A DNA stretch of 9,095 bases from Verrucomicrobiota bacterium (GTDB lineage Bacteria > Verrucomicrobiota > Verrucomicrobiia > Opitutales > UBA953): assembly GCA_005798925.1 (NCBI GenBank), contig SYID01000165.1:1-9095 (forward strand), given 5' to 3'. A program made the position numbers and the translations under genes. A model generated the notes under the pieces. The model did no database searches, was not told the DNA's origin, and worked only from the letters and a program-made list of their open reading frames with translations. Shown here in pieces: positions 1 through 5,831 of this stretch (position 1 is its first letter; each line of letters begins with the position of its first letter).

Positions 1-321
1 GGCCGTACCGGCCGCGCGCTCGCGACCGGCACCGCCATCACCTTCGTCACCCGCGAGGACCTCGGCGAGCTCCGTCGCCTCGAGCGCATCGTCGGCAAGC
101 ACCTGCACTGCGGCAAGCTCCCGGGCTTCGACTACACCCAGCAGGCCCCGGCCCGCACCCCGGAAGATTTCCAGCGTCACCAGGACCCCCGCGCCGGCGC
201 CCACCACAGCGAACGCGAAGGCCGCCCGCAGGGCGGCCGTCACGGCGGCTACCGCGCTTCCCAAGGCAACTACCGACCCTTCGGTCGTCCGGGCACCCGT
301 CGCCAGGGCGGACCTAAGTAA
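1..321 (+). CDS. DEAD-box ATP-dependent RNA helicase, C-terminal part (RhlE-like), 5' truncated by window
   Basis: Frame 1 is open from the first base to TAA at 319-321 and gives 106 residues. It starts with GRTGRA, which is helicase motif VI (the arginine-finger motif of RecA domain 2 in superfamily 2 DEAD-box enzymes). This is followed by a short ATGTAITFVT strand and the helix ELRRLERIVGK, as in RhlE-type proteins. From about residue 48 the protein becomes a low-complexity tail rich in Arg, Gly, Gln and His and ends in RRQGGPK. Such basic tails in the family usually bind RNA non-specifically. The enzyme would unwind RNA duplexes in the cytoplasm during mRNA decay, ribosome assembly or cold adaptation. 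The N-terminal RecA domain lies outside the window, so the RhlE assignment over other DEAD-box subgroups is tentative. A terminator follows 47 bases after the stop, so this is the end of a transcription unit. Confidence 0.93.
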   Translation, partial: GRTGRALATGTAITFVTREDLGELRRLERIVGKHLHCGKLPGFDYTQQAPARTPEDFQRHQDPRAGAHHSEREGRPQGGRHGGYRASQGNYRPFGRPGTRRQGGPK

Positions 322-341
322 GCGAGGACACGAGGACCTGA

Positions 342-355
342 GGGCCGGTGGGCCC
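342..355 (+). other. Small GC hairpin between helicase stop and terminator
   Basis: GGGCC (342-346) pairs with GGCCC (351-355) around the loop GGTG. No T-tract follows. It sits just before the intrinsic terminator at 369-391 and may stabilise the helicase mRNA 3' end or assist termination. The structure is visible in the sequence; its role is a guess. Confidence 0.4.
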
Positions 356-365
356 GAGGTTTCAA

Positions 366-551
366 TCAGCCCGGAGACCCCGGGCTTTTTTGCGCCTTGC
401 CGCGCGGGGTGCCCTTGCGGCAGGCGTCGCTGCAGAAGCGGATCTCATCCCAGCAGCGGGCCCACTTCTTGCGCCAGAGGAAGGGGCGCTGGCAGGTCGG
501 GCAGGTCTTGGCCGGAAGGTTCTCTTTTTTGACGCCTGGCATGCCTGTCAT
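366..551 (-). CDS. DUF2256-family small zinc-ribbon protein
   Basis: A 61-residue protein. Two Cys pairs, CPTC (Cys17, Cys20) and CSDAC (Cys40, Cys44), flank the basic aromatic segment RPFLWRKKWARCWDEIRF. This CPxC-xRPFxWRKKW...W-(D/E)-x-(I/V)-x-(F/Y)-C-S-x-x-C pattern is the hallmark of the DUF2256 family (PF10013), a tiny putative zinc-binding protein of unknown function. The ATG at 549-551 is taken as start; a second ATG three codons on (540-542) is also possible, and neither has a good Shine-Dalgarno. The last nine or so codons (KSPGSPG) are formed by the helicase terminator hairpin, so the C-terminus is shaped by an overlapping RNA element. It lies 34 bases downstream of a membrane-protein gene and close to a divergent photolyase. 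I recall DUF2256 genes often neighbouring photolyase/cryptochrome genes, which supports a real gene here. Confidence 0.85.
   Translation of the reverse strand: MTGMPGVKKENLPAKTCPTCQRPFLWRKKWARCWDEIRFCSDACRKGTPRGKAQKSPGSPG
369..391 (+). terminator. Rho-independent terminator of the helicase unit
   Basis: GCCCGG (369-374) pairs perfectly with CCGGGC (380-385) around the five-base loop AGACC, followed by six T (386-391). This is a classic intrinsic terminator for plus-strand transcription leaving the helicase gene. It lies inside the last codons of the convergent minus-strand DUF2256 gene. In the minus direction the hairpin is preceded by A residues and has no U-tract after it, so it should work in one direction only. 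Confidence 0.85.
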
Positions 552-585
552 TGAAGCAGGGCGAATGATCGACGCAAACCGTGCC

Positions 586-924
586 TCAGGATTCCGTCGT
601 CGACTGTGGGGTCGCTTCGGTTCGTTCGCGTTCGCGGCGGCTGATGCCGCGGTCCCAGAGGATGTAGGGCACGATGCCGACGGGCACCGAAAGCATGATC
701 ATGGTGACGAACAGGCCGCTCCCGAGCGGGTTGACCCATTCATGGTAAGCGCAAGTCCCGATGATCACCAAGGTGCCGAGGAAAAGAGATCCGAGCAGAG
801 CCATGGCCCTTTCGCCTTTGGCTTGTTTGTCGCCATGTTCCGTCACCCAAGGGTCGCATGCTGGGCCGAAGAGCGAGGCGATTAGGCCGATGGCGACGGC
901 TAGGAAACGGGCGATTTTCCCCAT
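586..924 (-). CDS. Hypothetical small membrane protein, about three transmembrane helices
   Basis: A 112-residue protein I do not recognise. Hydrophobic segments lie at about residues 5-22 (ARFLAVAIGLIASLFG), 41-60 (MALLGSLFLGTLVIIGTCAY) and 68-88 (GSGLFVTMIMLSVPVGIVPY). The loop between the first two is polar (DPWVTEHGDKQAKGER). The C-terminal tail is highly charged (DRGISRRERERTEATPQ) and would be cytoplasmic under the positive-inside rule. The coding hydrophobicity pattern and the lack of a competing ORF in this stretch argue that it is real. The start is ATG at 922-924, with no obvious Shine-Dalgarno. It is probably co-transcribed with the DUF2256 gene 34 bases downstream. It is divergent from the photolyase, so the two units must share a very short promoter region. 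No function is proposed. Confidence 0.65.
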   Translation of the reverse strand: MGKIARFLAVAIGLIASLFGPACDPWVTEHGDKQAKGERAMALLGSLFLGTLVIIGTCAYHEWVNPLGSGLFVTMIMLSVPVGIVPYILWDRGISRRERERTEATPQSTTES

Positions 925-1044
925 AGGCCGAACGTAAGTTCCATGGTAGCCGCGGGCAATCTGATTAGCTTAGGACAGCACGTGGTGCCGTCCCTACCTG
1001 TCCGCTTCGCTTGCCAGCAGGGGGATTCGTCTTCCCTTGCGGGG

Positions 1045-2586
1045 GTGGCCCACACCGTCCGTCTCATCCTCGGCGACCAGCTGAATCCGGAGCATTCCTG
1101 GTTCGGGAAGAAGGATGCGTCCGTGACCTACGTCCTGATGGAGGTCCGCTCGGAGACGGATTACGTCGTGCACCACGCCCAGAAGGTCATCGCGATCTTC
1201 GCCGGGATGCGCCGCATGGCCGAACTGCTGACCAAGCAGGGCCACCAGGTCCGTTACTTCCGTCTCGGGGACAAGGACAACCGGCATGTTTTCGCGGAGA
1301 ACCTGAGCCGGGTCTTCAAGGAGACCAAGGCCGCTCGATTCGAATATCAGGAGCCCGATGAGTGGCGGCTTGACCAAGACCTGCGGGCCTTCGCGGCCGG
1401 GTGCGGTCTGGTCACGGCGTGCGTCAGTTCCGAGCACTTCCTCGACGGACGCGGCGGCGTGGCGGCCCATTTCCAGAAGGACGCCAAGCGCTGGCTGATG
1501 GAATCGTATTACCGGAAGATGCGCGTCCGGACGCGCCTGCTGATGGAGGAGGACGGCACGCCGGCCGGCGGGGAATGGAATTACGACAAAGAGAACCGGA
1601 AGCCTTGGAAGGGCACGCCGCCTCCGCCCAAGTCCTGGGACGTCTCACATGACCACTCCGCCATCTGGGACGAGATCCAGGCCGCCGGGGTGAAGACCAT
1701 GGGCAAGCCGTCAGAGAAGGACTTCCCTTGGCCGCGGGACCGCAAGGAGGCGCTCAAGCAGCTGGACGCCTTCATCGAGCGGGGGCTCCCTGACTTCGGT
1801 GACTACGAGGACGCCATGCACACGTCCTCGGATCGACTCTTCCACTCCCGGTTGTCCTTCGCCCTCAACGTGAAGCTGCTGACGCCGGCGGAAGTCGCCG
1901 AGGCCGCCGCCGACGCGCATGCGCGCGATCCGAAGCGTTATCCTTTGGCGGCCACGGAAGGCTTCGTCCGTCAGATCATCGGCTGGCGCGAATACATCCG
2001 CGGAGTCTATTGGGCAAAGATGCCGGGCTACGCCGACGCCAACGGCCTCGGCCACACGCTTACGCTTCCGTCCTGGTTCTGGACCGGCAAGGTGAAGATG
2101 AACTGCATGCGCCATTCCGTGGGGCAGTCGCTGGACACCGCGTATGCGCATCACATCCAGCGGCTGATGGTCATCGGGTCGTTCTGCCTGACCGCCGGCG
2201 TCGACCCGGCCGAGGTCGAGCGCTGGTATCTCGGCGTGTATATCGACGCCTTCCAGTGGGTCGAGCTGCCGAACGTCATCGGGATGAGCCAGCATGCCGA
2301 CGGCGGCTTCCTCGCCAGCAAGCCGTATTGCTGCGCCGCGAGCTATGTCTCCAAGATGTCGAACTACTGCGGCGGCTGTCCGTATGATCCCAAGGACCGC
2401 ACCGGCCCGCTGGCCTGTCCGTTGAACGCCCTCTACTGGGACTTCTGGCTTCGGCATCAGGACCGCTTCCTGAACAATCCGCGCATCGGCATGGCCGTCC
2501 GTCAGGCCGCGAACATGTCTCCCGACGAGAAGGCCGCCGTGAAGAAGAAGGCCGCTGAGCTACGCGAAGGCATCGAGGAGCTTTGA
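1045..2586 (+). CDS. phrB: FeS-containing bacterial (6-4) photolyase/cryptochrome (PhrB/FeS-BCP family)
   Basis: Flavoprotein predicted to use light to repair UV-induced (6-4) photoproducts, with FAD, a [4Fe-4S] cluster and probably a lumazine antenna, as in Agrobacterium PhrB. The reading frame opens at ATG 943 (547 residues; numbering here is from that ATG). The N-terminal antenna domain begins at RLILGDQLNPEHSW (40-53); the FAD domain occupies roughly 290-500. Cluster cysteines are Cys388, Cys476, Cys479 and Cys492. Their spacing (88, 3, 13) equals that recalled for PhrB Cys350/438/441/454. With this offset of 38, the PhrB electron-transfer tryptophans map to Trp380 and Trp428, and the lesion-site His366 to His404. 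The same offset puts the PhrB start at residue 39, so GTG at 1045 (513 residues) is preferred. ATG 943 and GTG 982 (TAGGA six bases upstream) are alternatives, since the first 34 residues look non-family. Whether it repairs DNA or only senses light cannot be told from sequence. Confidence 0.93.
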   Translation: MAHTVRLILGDQLNPEHSWFGKKDASVTYVLMEVRSETDYVVHHAQKVIAIFAGMRRMAELLTKQGHQVRYFRLGDKDNRHVFAENLSRVFKETKAARFEYQEPDEWRLDQDLRAFAAGCGLVTACVSSEHFLDGRGGVAAHFQKDAKRWLMESYYRKMRVRTRLLMEEDGTPAGGEWNYDKENRKPWKGTPPPPKSWDVSHDHSAIWDEIQAAGVKTMGKPSEKDFPWPRDRKEALKQLDAFIERGLPDFGDYEDAMHTSSDRLFHSRLSFALNVKLLTPAEVAEAAADAHARDPKRYPLAATEGFVRQIIGWREYIRGVYWAKMPGYADANGLGHTLTLPSWFWTGKVKMNCMRHSVGQSLDTAYAHHIQRLMVIGSFCLTAGVDPAEVERWYLGVYIDAFQWVELPNVIGMSQHADGGFLASKPYCCAASYVSKMSNYCGGCPYDPKDRTGPLACPLNALYWDFWLRHQDRFLNNPRIGMAVRQAANMSPDEKAAVKKKAAELREGIEEL

Positions 2587-2733
2587 AGAGCAGAGGACTG
2601 AGTGGAGCCCTGCGTTGAGGACTGAATGGAGGGCTGAATGGATTCAGGGCCCCAGACAGCCATCCGGTCTCCGGTTTCCCTTTGAGCTTAAGTAATCCCG
2701 CCACCCGCCACCTGAAGTTGTCTTTGCGTCTCC
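2587..2733. other. Non-coding gap between convergent photolyase and sulfatase 1
   Basis: 147 bases separate the photolyase stop from the stop of convergent sulfatase 1. Apart from the repeats at 2593-2642, it holds a small hairpin, CCGG-TCT-CCGG (2664-2674), followed by TTTCCCTTT. This could act as a weak plus-strand terminator for the photolyase. I see no convincing intrinsic terminator for sulfatase 1 and no small ORF worth calling. Confidence 0.5.
2593..2642. repeat. Three degenerate short repeats downstream of the photolyase
   Basis: GAGGACTGAGTGGA (2593-2606), GAGGACTGAATGGA (2617-2630) and the shortened GGGCTGAATGGA (2631-2642) are imperfect copies of one 12-14 base word. The last copy, with the following TTCAG (2643-2647), makes a 5-bp hairpin (CTGAA/TTCAG). 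GCCCTG (2607-2612) can also pair with CAGGGC (2645-2650), enclosing the array. No T-tract follows. This is the 3' untranslated region of the photolyase and could be a weak termination or mRNA-stability structure, or decayed simple repeat. Confidence 0.45.
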
Positions 2734-4248
2734 TTACTTCTTCGCGGCCTTCTTCTTGCCCTTGCCGGCGGGGAGCGGGTCGACACCGGGGAGCGGGAAG
2801 TCCGGATTCGGCACGCGGGCGGCGGCCATCTTGGCTTCGAGTTCCTTCACGACATCCGGGAATTTCGCGGCCAGGTCGGTCGTCTCGTTCGGGTCGGCGT
2901 CGAGGTCGTAGAGCTGGGTGACGACGGGCTGGCCGGCCCTGATGGCCTTGGCCATGTCCGTGCGGATGGCCTTCCACTTGCCGTCCCAGATCGCCTGTTG
3001 CGAGCCGTAGCCGGGGAACTCGCGATAGAGCGGGGCGGCCCGCGGGGTATCGGCGCCCTTGAACGCCGGGACGAGGCTCTCGCTGGCCCGGTTAGGCGCG
3101 GCTTCGATCCTCACTCCCGCGACTTCGGCGAAGGTGGCGAACCAGTCTTCGAAGCCGGAGATGCGGTGCGAGCGCGTGCCGGCCTTGATCCCGGCAGGCC
3201 AGCGGACGACGGTCGGCTCGCGGATGCCGCCCTCGTGGAGCGAGCCCTTGAGTCCTCTGAGGCCGCCGGCCGAATCGAAGTATTTCGTATCGACCCCGCC
3301 GGCGTCGTGCGTGGCGCCGTTGTCGCCCGAGAAGACGATGATGGTGTTGTCCGCGACGCCGGCCTTCTCGAGCGCGGCGAGGATGCGGCCGACTTCCTTG
3401 TCGAGGCGCGAGATCATCGCGGCATAAGTCGTCCGCGGGGTGCGGTTGGGGCTATAGCCGCCTTTCTGCGGGGCGTAGGGGGCGGCTTCGGTGATCACGC
3501 CTTCATACTGTTTCAGCTCCTCGGCCGGGACCTGCAGGGCCACGTGCGGCAGGGGCGAGGCGTAGTAGAGGAAGAAGGGCTTGTCCTTGTTGGCTTGGAT
3601 GAAGGCTTCGGCGCCGGTGATGGTGCGTTCGCTCAGGAAGTCCTTGCCGATGAACGGGGCGTAGGCCTTCGGGTCCTGCGGGTCGGCGTCGGCCGGGAAG
3701 ACGCCGTGGCCGGGCGTACCGTCGGGTCCGTTGTCGAGCGGCACCTTCTTGCCGTCGTCCTGGATGAAAGGCGGGTAGTGGCTGTGCGCGACCCACTGGC
3801 TGGTCACGCCGAGGAAGCGATCGAAGCCCTGCTTCAGCGGGCTGCCGGTGGAGTCGAAGCCGCCCATGCCCCATTTGCCGAAAGCGGCGGTCGCATAGCC
3901 GGCCTGCTTGAGCGTGCCGGGCAGGGTGGCGATGCCGGCGGGCAACGGGAACTGCTCGCGGTCGCCGACGTCGCCGTTGTCGCGGGCCGTCGCGTGGCCG
4001 GGATTACGGCCGGTCATCAGCACGGTGCGCGACGGCGCGCAGACCGCGTTGCCGGAGTAATGCCGGGTCATGATCATGCCCTCGCGGGCGAGGCGGTCGA
4101 CGTTCGGGGTGCGGATGATCTTCTGTCCGTTGTAGCCGACTTCGCCGTAGCCGAGGTCGTCGGCCAGGATGAAGACGATGTTCGGTCGGGTCGCCGCGCC
4201 GAGAGCGGCGGCGAACAAGGCAAGCAGGAGCAGGGGGGTGCGGCTCAT
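2734..4248 (-). CDS. Secreted formylglycine-dependent sulfatase 1 (S1 family arylsulfatase-like)
   Basis: A 504-residue type I sulfatase that hydrolyses sulfate esters, probably on a polysaccharide, outside the cytoplasm. Residues 1-19 are a Sec signal peptide (MSRTPLLLLALFAAALGA). The catalytic core begins at RPNIVFILADDLGYGEVG, with metal ligands Asp30/Asp31. CAPSR at 70-74 is the sulfatase signature, in which Cys70 is oxidised to formylglycine. Other expected site residues are Lys125, His235 (PLPHVAL), Asp309-Asn310 (SGDNGAT) and Lys334. The usual GKWHLG motif reads GKWGMGG here, so the His is replaced by Gly127. I recall this GKWG form, with a following QGFD..G motif, in a subgroup of bacterial arylsulfatases, so the enzyme is probably intact. 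The protein ends in a lysine tail (GKGKKKAAKK). It is separated from sulfatase 2 by an opposing tRNA gene and likely has its own promoter. The exact substrate is unknown. Confidence 0.95.
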   Translation of the reverse strand: MSRTPLLLLALFAAALGAATRPNIVFILADDLGYGEVGYNGQKIIRTPNVDRLAREGMIMTRHYSGNAVCAPSRTVLMTGRNPGHATARDNGDVGDREQFPLPAGIATLPGTLKQAGYATAAFGKWGMGGFDSTGSPLKQGFDRFLGVTSQWVAHSHYPPFIQDDGKKVPLDNGPDGTPGHGVFPADADPQDPKAYAPFIGKDFLSERTITGAEAFIQANKDKPFFLYYASPLPHVALQVPAEELKQYEGVITEAAPYAPQKGGYSPNRTPRTTYAAMISRLDKEVGRILAALEKAGVADNTIIVFSGDNGATHDAGGVDTKYFDSAGGLRGLKGSLHEGGIREPTVVRWPAGIKAGTRSHRISGFEDWFATFAEVAGVRIEAAPNRASESLVPAFKGADTPRAAPLYREFPGYGSQQAIWDGKWKAIRTDMAKAIRAGQPVVTQLYDLDADPNETTDLAAKFPDVVKELEAKMAAARVPNPDFPLPGVDPLPAGKGKKKAAKK

Positions 4249-4297
4249 GTCGTATTCTTAGGGATAGCCCTCGGATATGTCGAGAATCCGCGGGGCT

Positions 4298-4320
4298 GGG
4301 TTTGTCGGATTGACAACCCC
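4298..4320. promoter_or_regulatory. Inverted repeat in the tRNA-Pro/sulfatase 1 divergent control region
   Basis: GGGTTTGTC (4298-4306) and GACAACCCC (4312-4320) are inverted with one mismatch in nine around GGATT. The right arm overlaps the proposed tRNA -35 box. A direct repeat GGGCTGGG (4293-4300 and 4324-4331) is placed 31 bases apart, about three helical turns, across the same site. This is compatible with an operator or a DNA-binding protein site in the 106 bases between sulfatase 1 and the tRNA. The repeats are visible; their function is inferred. Confidence 0.4.
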
Positions 4321-4338
4321 GCCGGGCTGGGGCTTAAC
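4310..4338 (+). promoter_or_regulatory. Putative sigma-70 promoter of tRNA-Pro
   Basis: TTGACA (4310-4315) is a perfect -35 consensus. Exactly 17 bases downstream is CTTAAC (4333-4338), a 3-of-6 match to the -10 box. Transcription would begin around 4345, ten or so bases before the mature 5' end of the tRNA at 4355, which is a normal leader length. Position relative to the tRNA is the main support, because the -10 is weak. Confidence 0.55.
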
Positions 4339-4354
4339 CCAATCTTTCCTCTCT

Positions 4355-4431
<77 letters not shown>

Positions 4432-4435
4432 GAGG

Positions 4436-4486
4436 AAAAGCCGACGAAACCCCTCCATGGGGACCGTGGGCCTATTTCTTCGGCTT
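4436..4486 (-). terminator. Candidate terminator hairpin of the sulfatase 2 operon
   Basis: AAGCCGACGAAA (4438-4449) pairs with TTTCTTCGGCTT (4475-4486) with one mismatch in twelve. The stem encloses a smaller CCCC/GGGG hairpin (4450-4453 with 4459-4462). Read on the minus strand, the large stem covers the last lysine codons and just precedes the sulfatase 2 stop, and its 3' arm ends in four T (complement of 4436-4439). It could terminate the operon before it runs into the opposing tRNA gene. The T-tract is short and the loop is large, so efficiency is uncertain. Confidence 0.4.
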
Positions 4487-5824
4487 CTTGGCGGGGGTTT
4501 TGCCGCCCTTCGGGCTCTGGAAGAGCGGGGCGACCAGTTCCTTGTCCCAGGCCGACAGGTCGGCGGAGAGTTTGGCGACGACTTCGGGGCGGGCGGACGC
4601 CAGGTCCTTTGCTTCGCCGATGTCCGCCTTCAGGTCGTAGAGTTCGTCGGGTTGCTTGCCGTTGCGGACCAGTTTCCAATCGCCGGAGCGGACGGCGTAG
4701 CTCTGACCGCCGCCGGTGCGCCAGAAGAGGTTGGCGTGGGGCAGGCCGGTGGCCTCACCTTTGAGGAAGGGGATCAGGTTGACGCCGTCGAGTCGGCGCT
4801 CGGTGGGGAGGGCGACGCCGGCCAGCGAGAGCGCCGTGGCCGTGACGTCGAGGGAGGAGACCGGGCGATCGTAGGTCGAACCGGCCTTGAGCTGGGCGGG
4901 CCAGCTGATGACGAACGGGACGCGGACGCCGCCTTCGTAGACCGTTCCTTTGTTGGCGCGCAGCGGCGTGTTGTCGGCGCCGAGCGAGGGCGGGGTGCCG
5001 CCGTTGTCGCTGAAGAAGAAGATCAGCGTGTCCTGGGTCTGTCCGCTGGCCGCGAGCGCGCGGGTGACCTCGCCGATGGCGTCGTCGAGCAGGCTGATCT
5101 GCGCGAGGCACTTGCGCCGGGTCGCGTCCTTCACATGCGCGAACTGTTTCTCGCGTTCGGCCGTGGGCATGTGCGGGGTGTGCGGGGCGTTGAACGCCAG
5201 GTAAAGCATCCAAGGCGCGCCGGCGTTGCGGGTGACGAAGGCGGCGGCCTCCTGGCCGAAGGCCGTGGTCAGATGGGCGGGGACTTCCGTGGTTGCCTTC
5301 CCGTCGCGGTTCAGCGGGACGTTGTATTCCTTCTTCACGTCGATCGGCCACCCGGAGAAGGAATGGCCGCCGCCGATGAAGCCGTAAGTCTGCTCGAAGC
5401 CGCGGGCCAAAGGGGTGTGCGCCGGCGTCGCGCCGAGGTGCCACTTGCCGATCCAGCCGGTACGGTAGCCCGCCTCTTTGAGGAACTGCGGCAACAGCTT
5501 CTCGGACAGAGGCAGGCCCGCCACGGCGTCGTTCGGATTGTACGCGGGATTGTTCTCGTGCCCGAAGCGTTGCTGGTAGCGGCCCGTAAGCAGGCCCGCG
5601 CGGGTGGGTGAGCAGAAGGGGTGCGAGACGTAGCCGCTGGTGCAGCGCACGCCGGAAGCGGCGAGCGCGTCCAGGTGGGGCGTCGGCACGGCCTTGCCGC
5701 CGTTGAAGCCGACGTCGGCGTAGCCATGGTCGTCGCTGACGATGACGAGGATGTTGGGCTTACGGTCGGCGGCGAAAGCCAGGGCGCAGGCGCAGGTGGC
5801 GAGGAGCAGTCGGAGGGTGTTCAT
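4472..5824 (-). CDS. Secreted formylglycine-dependent sulfatase 2 (S1 family)
   Basis: A 450-residue type I sulfatase, exported by a signal peptide at residues 1-19 (MNTLRLLLATCACALAFAA). Cys11 lies in a poor lipobox (LATC), so simple cleavage is more likely than lipidation. The core starts KPNILVIVSDDHGYADVGFNG with metal ligands Asp31/Asp32. The signature CSPTR (71-75) contains Cys71, the formylglycine residue; Thr at the fourth position is a common bacterial variant. GKWHLG gives Lys127 and His129; His215 (NAPHTPH), Asp273-Asn274 (FSDNGG) and Lys292 (ANKGTVYEGG) complete the site. The C-terminal subdomain ends GDWKLVRNGKQPDELYDL, followed by a Lys-rich tail (GKTPAKKPKK). It is the last gene of a tight operon, starting 7 bases after hydrolase C, without a Shine-Dalgarno, so it may rely on translational coupling. 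Substrate unknown; a sulfated glycan is likely. It differs from sulfatase 1 in motifs and length, so it is not a recent duplicate. Confidence 0.95.
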   Translation of the reverse strand: MNTLRLLLATCACALAFAADRKPNILVIVSDDHGYADVGFNGGKAVPTPHLDALAASGVRCTSGYVSHPFCSPTRAGLLTGRYQQRFGHENNPAYNPNDAVAGLPLSEKLLPQFLKEAGYRTGWIGKWHLGATPAHTPLARGFEQTYGFIGGGHSFSGWPIDVKKEYNVPLNRDGKATTEVPAHLTTAFGQEAAAFVTRNAGAPWMLYLAFNAPHTPHMPTAEREKQFAHVKDATRRKCLAQISLLDDAIGEVTRALAASGQTQDTLIFFFSDNGGTPPSLGADNTPLRANKGTVYEGGVRVPFVISWPAQLKAGSTYDRPVSSLDVTATALSLAGVALPTERRLDGVNLIPFLKGEATGLPHANLFWRTGGGQSYAVRSGDWKLVRNGKQPDELYDLKADIGEAKDLASARPEVVAKLSADLSAWDKELVAPLFQSPKGGKTPAKKPKK

Positions 5825-5831
5825 GGTAAGG

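Noticed and set aside
397..885. 162-codon plus-strand frame over the DUF2256 and membrane-protein genes
   Set aside because: It lacks a recognisable motif, whereas the minus strand encodes a clear four-cysteine zinc-ribbon and three hydrophobic segments.
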